A model generated the notes under the pieces. That model saw nothing but the letters and a program-made list of their open reading frames with translations. It ran no database searches and was not told the origin of the DNA. This document shows positions 10,298-20,928 of a stretch of DNA of 64,000 bases, one piece after another (position 1 is the first letter of the stretch; each line of letters begins with the position of its first letter). This DNA is from Prochlorococcus sp. AG-402-I20 (GTDB lineage Bacteria > Cyanobacteriota > Cyanobacteriia > PCC-6307 > Cyanobiaceae). The position numbers and the translations under genes were made by a program. The stretch is from the NCBI GenBank assembly GCA_003216975.1, contig QCHY01000003.1, positions 96,908-160,907 of the forward strand. The letters are read 5' to 3'.

Positions 10298-13246
10298 TCA
10301 AACTGTTTTAGGAGGATGTAGTTCCAAAACCTTTTTTAAATAGTTACCTGTATGACTATTTGAATCACTTGCCACTTCTTCAGGAGTTCCCATCGAAATA
10401 ATCTCACCTCCTCGATTACCTCCTTCCGGACCCATATCAATAATCCAATCAGAACATCTAATAACATCCAAATTATGCTCAATAACAATAATTGAGTTTC
10501 CTTTGTCTACCAATCTCTGTATAACATCCATTAATTTATGAACATCATAAAAACTTAAACCAGTCGTAGGTTCATCAATTAAATAAAGAGTTTTACCAGT
10601 AGCTCTTCTAGATAACTCAGTAGCAAGTTTTACTCTTTGAGCTTCTCCACCAGATAATGTTGGAGCAGGTTGACCAAGCTTAATATATCCAAGGCCAACA
10701 TCTAAAAGTGTCCTTAATCGATCTGCAGCTTGAGGTATAGCAGAAAAAACATCAACTGCTTGCTCAACAGTCATTTCTAAGACATCGGAGATGGAATAAT
10801 TTTTATATTTCACTTGTAATGTCTCTCGATTAAATCGAGCACCTTTACATACATCACATTGAACATAAACATCAGGAAGAAAATTCATCTCAATTACGTT
10901 CACACCTTGACCACGACAAGCTTCACATCTTCCACCTTTGACATTAAAACTAAATTGCCCAGCTTGATATCCTCTAGCTTTTGCTTCAACAGAAGTAGCA
11001 AAAAGTTGGCGTATTGGATCAAATGCACCTGTATAAGTAGCCGTATTAGATCGTGGGGTTCGACCAATTGGAGATTGATCAATAACAATAACTTTATCAA
11101 TAGATTTAATACCTTTCAATTCTTTTAATCCTTTTGGAAAAGGAACTTTTAATCCTAAAGAGTGATTTAAAGCAGGATGAAGTAATTCATTTATTAGAGT
11201 ACTTTTTCCGCTTCCACTAACTCCTGTAACGGCAACTAATCTACCTAATGGAAAATCTACTGAAACATTTTTTAGATTATTTTTATCACAATCAATCAAA
11301 CGTAATTTTCTTTGTACTGAGTCTCTTCTACTAGAAGGCGTAGGAATAGATGAGCGCCCACTAAGATACGCACCAGTCAATGATTCTTTTGCAGTCAACA
11401 AACTATCTAAAGATCCTTCAGCGATAATTTCGCCTCCATGCACACCAGCACCTGGGCCTATATCTACCAAATGATCAGCTGCTCTTATAGTATCTTCATC
11501 ATGTTCAACAACAACCAAAGTATTGCCAAGATCACGTAGTTTTTTTAACGTAGATAATAATCTATCATTATCTCTTTGATGTAGTCCAATGCTAGGTTCA
11601 TCCAACACATAAAGAACGCCTGTCAAACCTGCACCTATTTGCGTAGCGAGTCTTATTCTTTGAGCTTCCCCCCCAGACAAGGTCATAGCTGGCCTATCAA
11701 GAGTTAAATAATCCAGTCCAACATCCAACAAAAATTGAAGACGTAATCGAATTTCTTTTAAAACTAATTCCCCAATCTTGCTTTGCTTGTTGGAAAGTAA
11801 TTGCTTTGATTTTTTATTTGTATCAAGACCCATTAATTGTTCAACATTCTCAAGTGTGGTAGAAACACTTGATGAAGTGAGATCAGTGATTGCATAAGGT
11901 CCAAGTTTTACAGCAAGAGCCTCAGGACGTAATCTCTTACCATGGCAGCTTGCACAAGGTACTAATTCGAGATATTTTTCTAACTTTTGACGAACGGCTT
12001 CACCATTTGCGTCCTGTAACTGTCTTTCTAGAATAGGTAAAATACCTTCAAACGGTCTTTTAAATCCAGAGTCTTGTTTATATCTACTGTCTACCTTTAT
12101 AAGAATAGGTTCTTTACTACCATTTAACAAAATATTTTTTTGCTCTTCTTTTAAATCTTTCCAAGGAGTTTTTATCTCAAAACCAAATGCCTCTCCAACT
12201 GAAAATAATAATGAAAAATAATATGAATTATCTTTATCACTCCATGGAGCAACAGCAGCATAAACAGGTAGTGATGGATCAGGTATAACTCTCTCACAAG
12301 TGAATTTTTTTAAGTGACCTAGACCATGGCAATCAGGACATGCTCCATATGGACTATTAAATGAGAATAATCTTGGAGATAATTCTTCAATCACCGCTCC
12401 ATGAACTGGGCAAGCAAAATTTTCAGAAAATAATCTTTCTCTATCGATACCTTTTGGTAATTCTTCATTCTTTTTAGGTACTACTTCGACTATTGCTAAA
12501 CCATCTCCCCTTTTCAAAGTAGTGCTTAATGAATCAGTTAATCTCTCTTCAATTCCCTCTCTCGCAATCAATCTATCAACGACAACCTCAATAGAATGAA
12601 CTTGATTTTTATCTAATTCAATATTATCTGCCAATTCTCTAACTTCTTTATTAATTCTTACTCGAACAAATCCTTCTGCAGCAAGTCCAGACAAAAGTTT
12701 TGAGTGTGTCCCCTTTTTACCTCTAACTACCGGCGCAAGTAATTGATATCGAGTTCCTTCTGGAAGAGTCTTAATTTGATCAACCATCTCATCAATACTT
12801 TGAGGCTTAATTGGCCTAGAGCATTCAGGGCAATGAGGTTCACCTGCTCTACCAAAAAGCAAACGAAAATAGTCATGTATTTCTGTAACTGTTCCAACTG
12901 TTGAACGAGGATTATGACTTGTTGATTTTTGATCAATAGAAATTGCTGGTGATAATCCTTCTATTGAATCAACATCTGGTTTATCAACCTGACCTAAAAA
13001 TTGTCTTGCATAAGCCGACAAACTCTCAACATATCGCCTTTGTCCTTCGGCAAAAATAGTATCAAAAGCTAAAGAACTTTTACCACTACCACTAACACCT
13101 GTAAAAACTACCAATTTATTTCTTGGAATAGTTAAATCAACGTTTTTTAAATTGTGTTGTCTTGCACCACGAATAGTTATGACTTCTTCACTTGAAGAAC
13201 CAATATTTAATTTCTTTGTTTTTGAATTAGTTTTTTGACTTCCCAT
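10298..13246 (-). CDS. uvrA: Excinuclease ABC subunit A
   Basis: Damage-sensing ATPase of nucleotide excision repair that loads UvrB onto lesions. At 982 aa it is normal in length, with two ABC modules: FTGVSGSGKSSLAFDT near residue 55 and AVTGVSGSGKSTLINE near residue 660. It has two LSGGEAQR signatures and zinc-binding CPECSRPI, CPDCHGLG and CEACRGQG/CDVCKG motifs. It is followed by the recN gene on the same strand order (recN upstream), so two DNA-repair genes sit together left of the putative origin. Confidence 0.97.
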   Translation of the reverse strand: MGSQKTNSKTKKLNIGSSSEEVITIRGARQHNLKNVDLTIPRNKLVVFTGVSGSGKSSLAFDTIFAEGQRRYVESLSAYARQFLGQVDKPDVDSIEGLSPAISIDQKSTSHNPRSTVGTVTEIHDYFRLLFGRAGEPHCPECSRPIKPQSIDEMVDQIKTLPEGTRYQLLAPVVRGKKGTHSKLLSGLAAEGFVRVRINKEVRELADNIELDKNQVHSIEVVVDRLIAREGIEERLTDSLSTTLKRGDGLAIVEVVPKKNEELPKGIDRERLFSENFACPVHGAVIEELSPRLFSFNSPYGACPDCHGLGHLKKFTCERVIPDPSLPVYAAVAPWSDKDNSYYFSLLFSVGEAFGFEIKTPWKDLKEEQKNILLNGSKEPILIKVDSRYKQDSGFKRPFEGILPILERQLQDANGEAVRQKLEKYLELVPCASCHGKRLRPEALAVKLGPYAITDLTSSSVSTTLENVEQLMGLDTNKKSKQLLSNKQSKIGELVLKEIRLRLQFLLDVGLDYLTLDRPAMTLSGGEAQRIRLATQIGAGLTGVLYVLDEPSIGLHQRDNDRLLSTLKKLRDLGNTLVVVEHDEDTIRAADHLVDIGPGAGVHGGEIIAEGSLDSLLTAKESLTGAYLSGRSSIPTPSSRRDSVQRKLRLIDCDKNNLKNVSVDFPLGRLVAVTGVSGSGKSTLINELLHPALNHSLGLKVPFPKGLKELKGIKSIDKVIVIDQSPIGRTPRSNTATYTGAFDPIRQLFATSVEAKARGYQAGQFSFNVKGGRCEACRGQGVNVIEMNFLPDVYVQCDVCKGARFNRETLQVKYKNYSISDVLEMTVEQAVDVFSAIPQAADRLRTLLDVGLGYIKLGQPAPTLSGGEAQRVKLATELSRRATGKTLYLIDEPTTGLSFYDVHKLMDVIQRLVDKGNSIIVIEHNLDVIRCSDWIIDMGPEGGNRGGEIISMGTPEEVASDSNSHTGNYLKKVLELHPPKTV

Positions 13247-13290
13247 TAGGGAAAAACATTAATAGTCAATTGTATAAAAAAATATGCTCA

Positions 13291-14976
13291 TCATGCAGCT
13301 TTGTGTTCCAGCAAGCTCGCCGCATAAGCATTTGCTTCTACGATTTCACCCCCAGCCAATAAAGCCAATTCCCTTTGCCTGTCTACGGTTTCCTTCAAAT
13401 TAACAACAATAGACTTTGTAGAGCCGGAGATAACACTCTTCTTTAAAGCAAAATGATTATCAGCAAATGCTGCAATTAAAGGCTGATGAGTCACACAAAA
13501 TACCTGTTGATGCTTTGACAATTCACGAAGCACCTTAGCTACGTGACTACTAACTGATCCACTAATGCCTGAATCAATTTCATCAAAAATCAATAAATTA
13601 GCTTGATCAAATGTAGAAAAAATTGCCTTTATTGCAAGAAGAACTCTAGACTTCTCACCACCAGAAGCTGTTTCTGCAAGAGGAGCTAAAGGTAAACCTG
13701 GATTTGCTGAGAACATAAATTTAACTTTATCAATTCCATTAATTGTTGGTGCACATTCTTCAAAAACAACTTTAAAACGAACATTAGGAATACCCAAGTT
13801 TTGTAAACAATTAATCAATTTATCTTCAAGTTGTGAAGCAATAATTTTTCTTAGAATGGATAAATCTTCATTAGACTTGTCTCTTAAAATTCTTTTATTA
13901 TTTTCAAAAGAAGAAAGTTCATTGATATTATTAGAAATATCCTGCAATGATAAGCAATTAGTTAATTCATTCTTATAGCTAATAAGATCAAATAAATTCC
14001 TTTGATATTTTTTTTGATAAAACTTCAGAGTAGATAGTCTAACTTGTAAATCATTTAAAAAAGATGGGTCAATATCTAATGTTTTCTCGTAATCATTGAT
14101 CTGATAAATTAAATCATTAAGATTATTAATTATTCTATAAAAACTTTCAAAAATTGGTTCTAAAGAAGAATCAATTTTAGATAAGATTTTTAATTCATTA
14201 ATACAAAAATTAGTATGATCTAAAATTGATGGATACTCATCTAAGCTCTCATTTAAACGAGTTAATATAGATTTAACCCCTTCTTTTAATCTTAAGATAT
14301 TAGATAAACGATTCTGATCTGTTTCTAACTTAATTTGCTCGTTTGGATCTTCTAATTGTAATTTGTCTAAATCTTGATATATATATTGTATTTCCTCCAA
14401 CTTCTTTTTGGAATCTAAGATTTTATCTCTCGCTTCTTCTAATCTAGAATTCGAATCATGCCATATTTTCCAATTTTGCTTTACTTTAGCAATAGATTCT
14501 TGAATTCTTTTTGAACCTAAAGAATCTAACAAGCTTAATTGATGCAATGAATCATTCAAAGTATAAGTATCTCCTTGAAGCGTAAAATCAAACAAAAGTG
14601 ATCTTAACTCTGATATTTGATCTCTATTAACTAATACACCATTTATTCTGAATCTAGATTTATATTTTTTTTCTTTTAAACGCCATTCTCTAGTCACAAC
14701 TAATTCTTCCTCAATATCAAATTCCTGATTAATTAGCCAATCTTTTGTATTTTGCAAAACAGAAAAAACAGCTTCAATTGACGAAAAAACACTCCCTTTA
14801 GCTACCAATCGATTATCCAGAGAAGTTGTTTTTTTCGCCAATAAAGCATTTAACGTATCAATAAATATTGATTTGCCTGAACCAGTTTGCCCTGTAAATA
14901 CAGTAAATCCTTTGTCAAAGTCTATCTCTAAATTACCAAATAGAGCTATATTCTGAAAACGAAGGCTGTTTAGCAT
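13291..14976 (-). CDS. recN: DNA repair protein RecN
   Basis: SMC-like ATPase used in double-strand break repair. The Walker A FTGQTGSGKSIFIDTLNALL is at the N-terminus. A long coiled-coil middle (about 150-370) follows, then the signature SGGEKSRVLLAIKAI and Walker B LLIFDEIDSGISG near the C-terminus. The 561-aa length fits the family. The stop is about 45 bp before uvrA on the same strand, so the two may be co-transcribed. It diverges from the UbiB-family gene with a 75-bp gap. Confidence 0.94.
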   Translation of the reverse strand: MLNSLRFQNIALFGNLEIDFDKGFTVFTGQTGSGKSIFIDTLNALLAKKTTSLDNRLVAKGSVFSSIEAVFSVLQNTKDWLINQEFDIEEELVVTREWRLKEKKYKSRFRINGVLVNRDQISELRSLLFDFTLQGDTYTLNDSLHQLSLLDSLGSKRIQESIAKVKQNWKIWHDSNSRLEEARDKILDSKKKLEEIQYIYQDLDKLQLEDPNEQIKLETDQNRLSNILRLKEGVKSILTRLNESLDEYPSILDHTNFCINELKILSKIDSSLEPIFESFYRIINNLNDLIYQINDYEKTLDIDPSFLNDLQVRLSTLKFYQKKYQRNLFDLISYKNELTNCLSLQDISNNINELSSFENNKRILRDKSNEDLSILRKIIASQLEDKLINCLQNLGIPNVRFKVVFEECAPTINGIDKVKFMFSANPGLPLAPLAETASGGEKSRVLLAIKAIFSTFDQANLLIFDEIDSGISGSVSSHVAKVLRELSKHQQVFCVTHQPLIAAFADNHFALKKSVISGSTKSIVVNLKETVDRQRELALLAGGEIVEANAYAASLLEHKAA

Positions 14977-15051
14977 AACTCAAAGCAATCAAAAAGACGC
15001 AAACTAGGCGTAAAATGGATTAGAAGGAATCTAGAACATTGCAATAATAAA

Positions 15052-16911
15052 ATGGCCGAAGAATTAAGCGATTTTATTGAAGCCTCAGGTCTACTGGAGT
15101 ACGACCCAGTGGCTATTGACTCAATCTACAAAAAAAATCCAATTCGTCTACTGCGCAGACTTTGGCAGACACTTTTACCAATTGGATTATTTTTACTCGG
15201 AGTTGGATGGGAAAAATTAATTGGTACCTTAGAAAAAAACGATAGAAAAATTTTTAGAGCCAAGGAATTTACAAAACTCCTTGTAGATTTGGGCCCAGCA
15301 TTCATAAAAGCTGGACAAGCATTATCTACAAGACCAGATATTGTTCCGCCAACAGTTTTAGAAGAGCTTGCACAACTACAAGATCAACTACCAGGTTTTG
15401 AAAGTAAACTTGCGATGGCATGTATTGAACAAGATTTAGAAGATAAAGTAGAAAACATTTTTCTAGAAATAGATAAAGAACCAATTTCAGCAGCGTCTTT
15501 AGGTCAAGTACACAAAGCAATACTCAAAAATGGTGAAAAAGTTGCTGTTAAAATACAAAGACCAGGTTTAAGAGAACAAATTACTTTAGATTTGTACATA
15601 GTAAGAAATATAGCTATTTGGTTTAAAAATAATATTGGGATTATTAGAAGCGACCTTGTGGCATTAATAGATGAACTAGGTAAAAGGATTTTTGAGGAAA
15701 TGGATTACATTAATGAAGCTAAAAATGCAGAAAAATTTAAGGACCTGCATAGCAAAAATAATAAAATTGCAGTCCCAAAAATATATAGAGAAGCAACAAG
15801 TAGACGAGTGCTTACAATGGAATGGATAGATGGTATAAAATTAACAAATATAGAAGCTGTGAAAAAGTTAGGGATTGATCCAAATGAAATGATAGAGATT
15901 GGTGTAAGTTGTAGTCTTCAACAATTAATTGAGCATGGTTTTTTTCACGCTGATCCCCATCCAGGAAATATATTAGCAATGAAAGATGGTCGATTATGTT
16001 ATTTAGATTTTGGGATGATGAGCGATATTACACAACAGTCTAGGGTTGGTTTAATAAGAGCAGTTGTTCACCTTGTAAATAGAAGATTTGATAAACTTTC
16101 TAATGATTTTGTTCAACTAGGCTTTCTTTCTGAAGAAGTTGATTTAAAACCCATTGCTCCGGCATTTGAAAGTGTTTTTACCAGTGCTTTAGAAATAGGA
16201 GTAAATAAAATGGATTTTAAAGCAGTAACAGATGATATGTCTGGGATAATGTACAAATTTCCATTTAAATTACCACCTTATTACGCACTTATAATTAGAT
16301 CTTTAATTACTTTAGAAGGGATAGCACTAAGTGTTGATCCTAATTTTAAAATACTTGGAGCTGCATATCCTTACTTCGCAAGAAGACTCATGGAAGATGA
16401 AAATCCAGAACTAAGAAATAGTTTAAAAGAAATGTTATTTGATGAAAACAATCTTAAATTAGAAAGATTAGATGATCTTTTAACAAGTGCTACTAAAGAA
16501 AAACAACTAGATAGCGAAAAAATATTAGATCAAACAATTGATTTTTTATTTTCAGAGAAAGGTATAATTCTTAGAAATGAATTAGTAAATATTTTAGCTA
16601 CTAAAATAGATTCAATAAGCTGGAAAGCTGTAATAAAGTTGAATGATAAGCTCCCTTTAAAAATTCGTTCAAAAACAATAGAAAAATCATCTAAAATTAA
16701 TACTAAAAAAACTTTTGATATGACATCAATAAATAAAATGTTCAATACATCAAAAATAAAGCCTGGTTTTAAAAGAAAAATATTTTTTAAAAAGCTGCCA
16801 AAAATTCTGATTACAAAAGATACTTATAAAATGGGTTTAGGTTTAATGAAAAAAACATCTGAAAAAGGAATTATAAGATTAGTTAAGGTTGCCGCTGGAG
16901 TAAGACAATAA
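15052..16911 (+). CDS. ABC1/UbiB-family atypical kinase
   Basis: A 619-aa member of the UbiB/ADCK/ABC1 family. Visible motifs are KAGQALSTRPDIVPP (the KxGQ extension), the alanine-rich loop ASLGQVHKA, VKIQRPG, HADPHPGNIL and the metal-binding YLDFGMMS. The family acts in prenyl-quinone metabolism and stress; cyanobacterial members are linked to plastoquinone or tocopherol biology. The C-terminal 150 residues are Lys-rich and diverged. The stop codon abuts the next ATG (TAAATG), so translation with the downstream secreted protein is probably coupled. Confidence 0.88.
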   Translation: MAEELSDFIEASGLLEYDPVAIDSIYKKNPIRLLRRLWQTLLPIGLFLLGVGWEKLIGTLEKNDRKIFRAKEFTKLLVDLGPAFIKAGQALSTRPDIVPPTVLEELAQLQDQLPGFESKLAMACIEQDLEDKVENIFLEIDKEPISAASLGQVHKAILKNGEKVAVKIQRPGLREQITLDLYIVRNIAIWFKNNIGIIRSDLVALIDELGKRIFEEMDYINEAKNAEKFKDLHSKNNKIAVPKIYREATSRRVLTMEWIDGIKLTNIEAVKKLGIDPNEMIEIGVSCSLQQLIEHGFFHADPHPGNILAMKDGRLCYLDFGMMSDITQQSRVGLIRAVVHLVNRRFDKLSNDFVQLGFLSEEVDLKPIAPAFESVFTSALEIGVNKMDFKAVTDDMSGIMYKFPFKLPPYYALIIRSLITLEGIALSVDPNFKILGAAYPYFARRLMEDENPELRNSLKEMLFDENNLKLERLDDLLTSATKEKQLDSEKILDQTIDFLFSEKGIILRNELVNILATKIDSISWKAVIKLNDKLPLKIRSKTIEKSSKINTKKTFDMTSINKMFNTSKIKPGFKRKIFFKKLPKILITKDTYKMGLGLMKKTSEKGIIRLVKVAAGVRQ

Positions 16912-17472
16912 ATGAATTTCAAATATAACTTTATTATATTACTAATATTTTTTTTAAATCCAAGTGTAAAAGGAGCAGAAACCCTTTTCCTATATAAAGG
17001 AACATTTAGCAGAACAATAAAAATTGAAGAATTATATAAATTTAAAGTAACTAAAAAACCTAGTAATAAGTTAAAAAATCTAATGAAAATTACAAATCAA
17101 AAAGAAAAAGAACTTCATAAAGTTCTATCTTTAAAAATAAAAGTGCCATTAAAGGCAAGCAGCAAATTGATGAATAGTAAAATAGGAGAAGTTTTTTTAA
17201 GCAGATTATCTGAAATTATATATCCCAATAAAATATTAAATAAAGAATTAAGTACAAAAGCAATTAGATCTGGAATTTTATTAAGTTCTTTTAATAACAA
17301 TCAAAAAATTAATCTAATAGATTTTTTTAAAGCATATCCAAATAAAAATGTTGCCATCGATCTGAACTCGCTAAGTAAAACACTTAAAAAAGTAGAGTCA
17401 TTAAAGGAGCTAATCGAATTCTATACAGATTCACCTTTCAAAAAACTGAAAGATGGAAGGTCTAACACTTAG
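16912..17472 (+). CDS. Secreted DUF1400-like protein
   Basis: A 186-aa protein with an N-terminal signal peptide (YNFIILLIFFLNPSVKGAE). It matches the pattern of the cyanobacterial DUF1400 region often annotated with alpha/beta hydrolases. That pattern is a short strand (LFLYKGTFSRTIKIEELYKF), helices, FLSRLSEII, IRSGILLSS and FFKAYPNKNVAIDL. There is no hydrolase catalytic domain here, so it is a stand-alone DUF1400-like module. It starts immediately after the UbiB gene stop. Confidence 0.65.
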   Translation: MNFKYNFIILLIFFLNPSVKGAETLFLYKGTFSRTIKIEELYKFKVTKKPSNKLKNLMKITNQKEKELHKVLSLKIKVPLKASSKLMNSKIGEVFLSRLSEIIYPNKILNKELSTKAIRSGILLSSFNNNQKINLIDFFKAYPNKNVAIDLNSLSKTLKKVESLKELIEFYTDSPFKKLKDGRSNT

Positions 17473-17498
17473 ATTGTTTAAAATTGATCAGCTAAGCA

Positions 17499-18605
17499 GT
17501 GGCATTTTCTAAAAAATTAAAACAATTGTTCTCTTCTGCCCCAAAAAAAAATAAGTGGGATGGACTTATTGAAGCATATAAACCCTGGTTACCTGTAACA
17601 AAAAACACACCCATCATTACTTTAAAAGAAGGCGCAACTCCTCTTATAGAAGTCAAATCAATAGCTAATCGAATTGGAAAAGGAGCAAAAGTATATATCA
17701 AATATGACGGTTTAAATCCAACAGGGTCATTCAAAGATAGAGGTATGACAATGGCAATTAGCAAAGCTAAAGAAGCCGGTTGTGAAGCTGTAATTTGTGC
17801 AAGCACAGGTAATACTTCAGCATCTGCAGCTGCTTATGCAACCAAAGGCGGAATGAAGTCTTTTGTTGTTATCCCAGACGGATATGTAGCTCAAGGTAAA
17901 CTAGCTCAAGCTCTAGTTTACGGAGCTGAAGTAATAGCTATTAAAGGTAATTTTGATAAAGCACTAGATATTGTAAGAGAATTATCTGAAAAGTATCCAA
18001 TAACGTTAGTTAACTCCGTTAATCCCTATAGATTACAAGGACAAAAAACAGCCGCTTTTGAGATAGTAGAAAATCTTGGAGATGCTCCTGATTGGTTGTG
18101 CATTCCAATGGGTAATGCAGGAAATATAACGGCTTACTGGATGGGATTTAAAGAATTTTTTCACGCTAAGAAATCAAAACAACTTCCAAGGATGATGGGT
18201 TTTCAAGCAAGTGGTTCCGCTCCTTTAGTTGAAAATAAAATCATTAACAATCCAGAAACAATTGCAACCGCAATAAGAATTGGTAATCCTGTTAATAAAG
18301 AAAAAGCTCTTTTAGCTAAAGAATCAAGTAATGGTAAATTTACTTCTGTAACAGATTCAGAAATAATCGAATCATATAAAATACTTGGTAGAGAAGAAGG
18401 TATTTTTTGTGAGCCTGCTAGTGCAGCTTCGGTAGCGGGTTTATTAAAAGTAAAAGATGATGTACCAAAAAATTCAACAATTGTTTGCGTTTTAACAGGA
18501 AATGGTCTTAAAGATCCTGATTGTGCAATCAAAAATAATGATTCAATTTTTCATACGGGTATAGATCCAGAAATAAATTCAATAATTAAAACTATGGGGT
18601 TTTAA
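17499..18605 (+). CDS. thrC: Threonine synthase
   Basis: PLP enzyme converting O-phosphohomoserine to threonine. It has the PLP-lysine motif [12 protein letters not shown], the phosphate loop [13 protein letters not shown] and a Ser/Gly-rich C-terminal [12 protein letters not shown]. It is 368 aa, the short thrC type. The start is GTG (MAFSKKLK). It is the last gene before the 373-bp DnaA-box gap upstream of dnaN. Confidence 0.94.
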   Translation: MAFSKKLKQLFSSAPKKNKWDGLIEAYKPWLPVTKNTPIITLKEGATPLIEVKSIANRIGKGAKVYIKYDGLNPTGSFKDRGMTMAISKAKEAGCEAVICASTGNTSASAAAYATKGGMKSFVVIPDGYVAQGKLAQALVYGAEVIAIKGNFDKALDIVRELSEKYPITLVNSVNPYRLQGQKTAAFEIVENLGDAPDWLCIPMGNAGNITAYWMGFKEFFHAKKSKQLPRMMGFQASGSAPLVENKIINNPETIATAIRIGNPVNKEKALLAKESSNGKFTSVTDSEIIESYKILGREEGIFCEPASAASVAGLLKVKDDVPKNSTIVCVLTGNGLKDPDCAIKNNDSIFHTGIDPEINSIIKTMGF

Positions 18606-18978
18606 AATATATAAACATCCAAAAAAAAAAGTGTCTGTTGATTTCGATCTATTATTTTATTTTATTTGTGGAAAAAAAGCTAAAAAAGCTAAGCTATTGA
18701 TAAAGCCCTTTTCCACAGACTCAAGTTTTTGTGGATAAGAATATTTTTGTCCACGTTTAAAAAATTTTTTCCACAAATAAAAATTCCGATACCGGTATTG
18801 AATACTATGATTTTTGGATTAACCACAGAAACCACAATAACTACTACTACTAATTCAATTTCATATCAAGAATAAAGAATTAGAATAGAAACGAAAAAAA
18901 TTTTTATTTTCAGGGTATTGCTTTTTTGAAATAGCTATGAAATTCTTATATCAGCAGATTTTTATTTGAAATAACAGA
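18606..18978. other. oriC: Candidate replication origin (oriC) with DnaA boxes
   Basis: This 373-bp non-coding gap lies directly upstream of dnaN. It contains a perfect DnaA box (TTATCCACA on the minus strand, 18730-18738). Near-matches TTTTCCACA lie at 18667-18675 (minus), 18709-18717 (plus) and 18767-18775 (plus), with a weaker TTGTCCACG at 18747-18755. Spacing is 20-60 bp and orientation is mixed. The flanks are very AT-rich, and a perfect palindrome ATACCGGTAT sits at 18789-18798. Picocyanobacterial chromosomes are usually numbered from dnaN, consistent with an origin here. Unwinding sites are not resolved. Confidence 0.7.
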
Positions 18979-20139
18979 ATGAAATTAAATTGTTCTCAAT
19001 CTGATTTAAATATTGCTCTTCAATTGGTTAGTAGAGCTGTTTCTAATAGACCAACCCATCCTGTATTAGCTAATGTTTTACTAGCTGCTGATGAAGTAAC
19101 TGGTAAACTTCGTTTAACTGGTTTTGATTTAAGTTTAGGAATACAAACTTCAATATCTGCATCTATAGAAAGTAGTGGTGCTATAACTTTACCTGCTAAA
19201 TTATTTGGTGAAATTGTTTCTAAATTGTCAAATGATTCTCCTTTAATTTTAAGTTCTGATGAAATAAGTCAACAAGTTGAATTAACGAGTAAAAGTGGTA
19301 CATATCAAGTTAGAGGTATGCTTGCAGATGATTTTCCTGATTTACCTTTAGTTGAAAGTGGTACTTCGCTTAAATTAAATCCTTTATTATTATCTAACGC
19401 TATAAAATCAACTTTATTTGCAAGTAGTACTGATGATGCTAAACAATTACTTACAGGAGTTAATCTTACATTCGATGGATATGGTATTGAATCTGCCGCT
19501 ACTGATGGTCATAGATTAGCTGTTTTGAGTTTAAATAATATTTTATCTGATGGAAAAGATAAAGATGGAATCACAGATATTGATAAATTTTCTATTACAT
19601 TACCATCAAAATCTTTAAGAGAAGTAGAGAAATTTTTAAGTACTTGCGATACTAGTCAACCTATTAATTTTTTTATTGATAAAGGACAAGTAGTTTTTAT
19701 ATCTGTAGATGAAATTATAACCATAAGAGCTTTAGAGGGATCTTATCCAAATTATGCACAATTATTACCAGATTCTTTTGAAAACGTATTAGAATTTGAT
19801 AGAAAGGAATTTATCTCTTCATTAGAAAGAATAGCTGTTTTAGCAGATCAACATAATAATGTTATTAAAATATCTACAGATACCTCTGCAAATTTAATTA
19901 AAATAAGTGCTGATGCTCAAGATATTGGAACAGGTCATGAGTCTTTACCTGCTTCTTTTAAAGGAGAATCATTTCAAATAGCATTTAATGTAAGATATTT
20001 ATTAGATGGACTAAAAATTATAGATTCTAATCTTATTAAATTAAGTTGTAATGCACCTACTACACCAGCTGTTTTTTCACCTATAAACAGTGATGTTAAT
20101 TTTACTTATCTTGTTATGCCTATACAGATACGGAATTAA
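18979..20139 (+). CDS. dnaN: DNA polymerase III beta subunit (sliding clamp)
   Basis: Ring-shaped processivity factor of the replicase. It opens MKLNCSQSDLNIALQLVSRAVSNRPTHPVL and ends FTYLVMPIQIRN, typical clamp N- and C-termini, at 386 aa. It contains the internal ATDGHRLAVL motif. It follows the DnaA-box region. The 3-bp gap to the next TTG start suggests co-transcription with the PRC-barrel gene and purL. Confidence 0.96.
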   Translation: MKLNCSQSDLNIALQLVSRAVSNRPTHPVLANVLLAADEVTGKLRLTGFDLSLGIQTSISASIESSGAITLPAKLFGEIVSKLSNDSPLILSSDEISQQVELTSKSGTYQVRGMLADDFPDLPLVESGTSLKLNPLLLSNAIKSTLFASSTDDAKQLLTGVNLTFDGYGIESAATDGHRLAVLSLNNILSDGKDKDGITDIDKFSITLPSKSLREVEKFLSTCDTSQPINFFIDKGQVVFISVDEIITIRALEGSYPNYAQLLPDSFENVLEFDRKEFISSLERIAVLADQHNNVIKISTDTSANLIKISADAQDIGTGHESLPASFKGESFQIAFNVRYLLDGLKIIDSNLIKLSCNAPTTPAVFSPINSDVNFTYLVMPIQIRN

Positions 20140-20142
20140 ATT

Positions 20143-20925
20143 TTGACTATTCCTTCTAATTTGCTATTTAGCGATCTACTAAAACATAACGTACGTTGTG
20201 AAAATGGTATTGATCATGGTCCTGTGATTAGTCCATGGATGCATCCTCCCGTTCATAGGATTTTAGGATGGGTAAGTCGTCCTTCTACTTTTAGACTTGA
20301 AAGAGAAGTTTGGAGATTGAATCAATTCAAAGGTATAAATCAACAAGAAGTTTATGTAAAAGGATCATGTTCTATTTCTGATGATCAAACTTTGGAACGT
20401 TTTCCTACTCTTTTGAATTCGAATATTTTTAATAGAAGTGGTCAAAAAATTGGTCAAATAGCCGATTTTGTCTTTGAGTTAAAGACAGGATACATTAAAT
20501 ATTATTTAGTTAGTCGTTCAAATCCTTCAATTCCAGGTACAAGTAGATGGCGTTTATCAAAATCTCAAATTATTGATAAACAACCAGGTTCAATATCTTG
20601 CGATTTAGATACATTTGAAGATTTACCAATAGAAAAAACAAGTTTAAAGGAACAATTTCTTGCTAAGAGTAGAAAATGGAAAATTCAATTTAATGATTTG
20701 ACTCATAACGCTTCCGATAGACTTGAGGGATGGATTGATGACCAAATTATTGAGTCTGAGAGCGAACTTGATCAAGAGCCTTATAAAATTGATAATGATC
20801 GAGATTCATATGATGATTGGATAGATAATTTAGATATAGATACTTCTGAAGAATTCAATACAATGAATAAGCGTAAGAGCAATACTAATTCACTCAATGA
20901 AAGAGATCTTGATCCCTGGATTTAA
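20143..20925 (+). CDS. PRC-barrel-like conserved protein
   Basis: A 260-aa soluble protein with a TTG start 3 bp after dnaN. The middle contains a PRC-barrel-like strand pattern: FNRSGQKIGQIADFVFELKTGYIKYYLVSRSNP, then SRWRLSKSQI. The C-terminal 80 residues are acidic and low-complexity (DQEPYKIDNDRDSYDDW). PRC barrels often mediate protein or RNA contacts; the role here is unknown. Its fixed place between dnaN and purL is typical of marine picocyanobacteria. Confidence 0.75.
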   Translation: MTIPSNLLFSDLLKHNVRCENGIDHGPVISPWMHPPVHRILGWVSRPSTFRLEREVWRLNQFKGINQQEVYVKGSCSISDDQTLERFPTLLNSNIFNRSGQKIGQIADFVFELKTGYIKYYLVSRSNPSIPGTSRWRLSKSQIIDKQPGSISCDLDTFEDLPIEKTSLKEQFLAKSRKWKIQFNDLTHNASDRLEGWIDDQIIESESELDQEPYKIDNDRDSYDDWIDNLDIDTSEEFNTMNKRKSNTNSLNERDLDPWI

Positions 20926-20928
20926 GTA

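Noticed and set aside
18789-18798. ATACCGGTAT palindrome as a specific regulator site
   Set aside because: Single occurrence in the origin gap; no partner regulator, so only noted as part of the oriC candidate.
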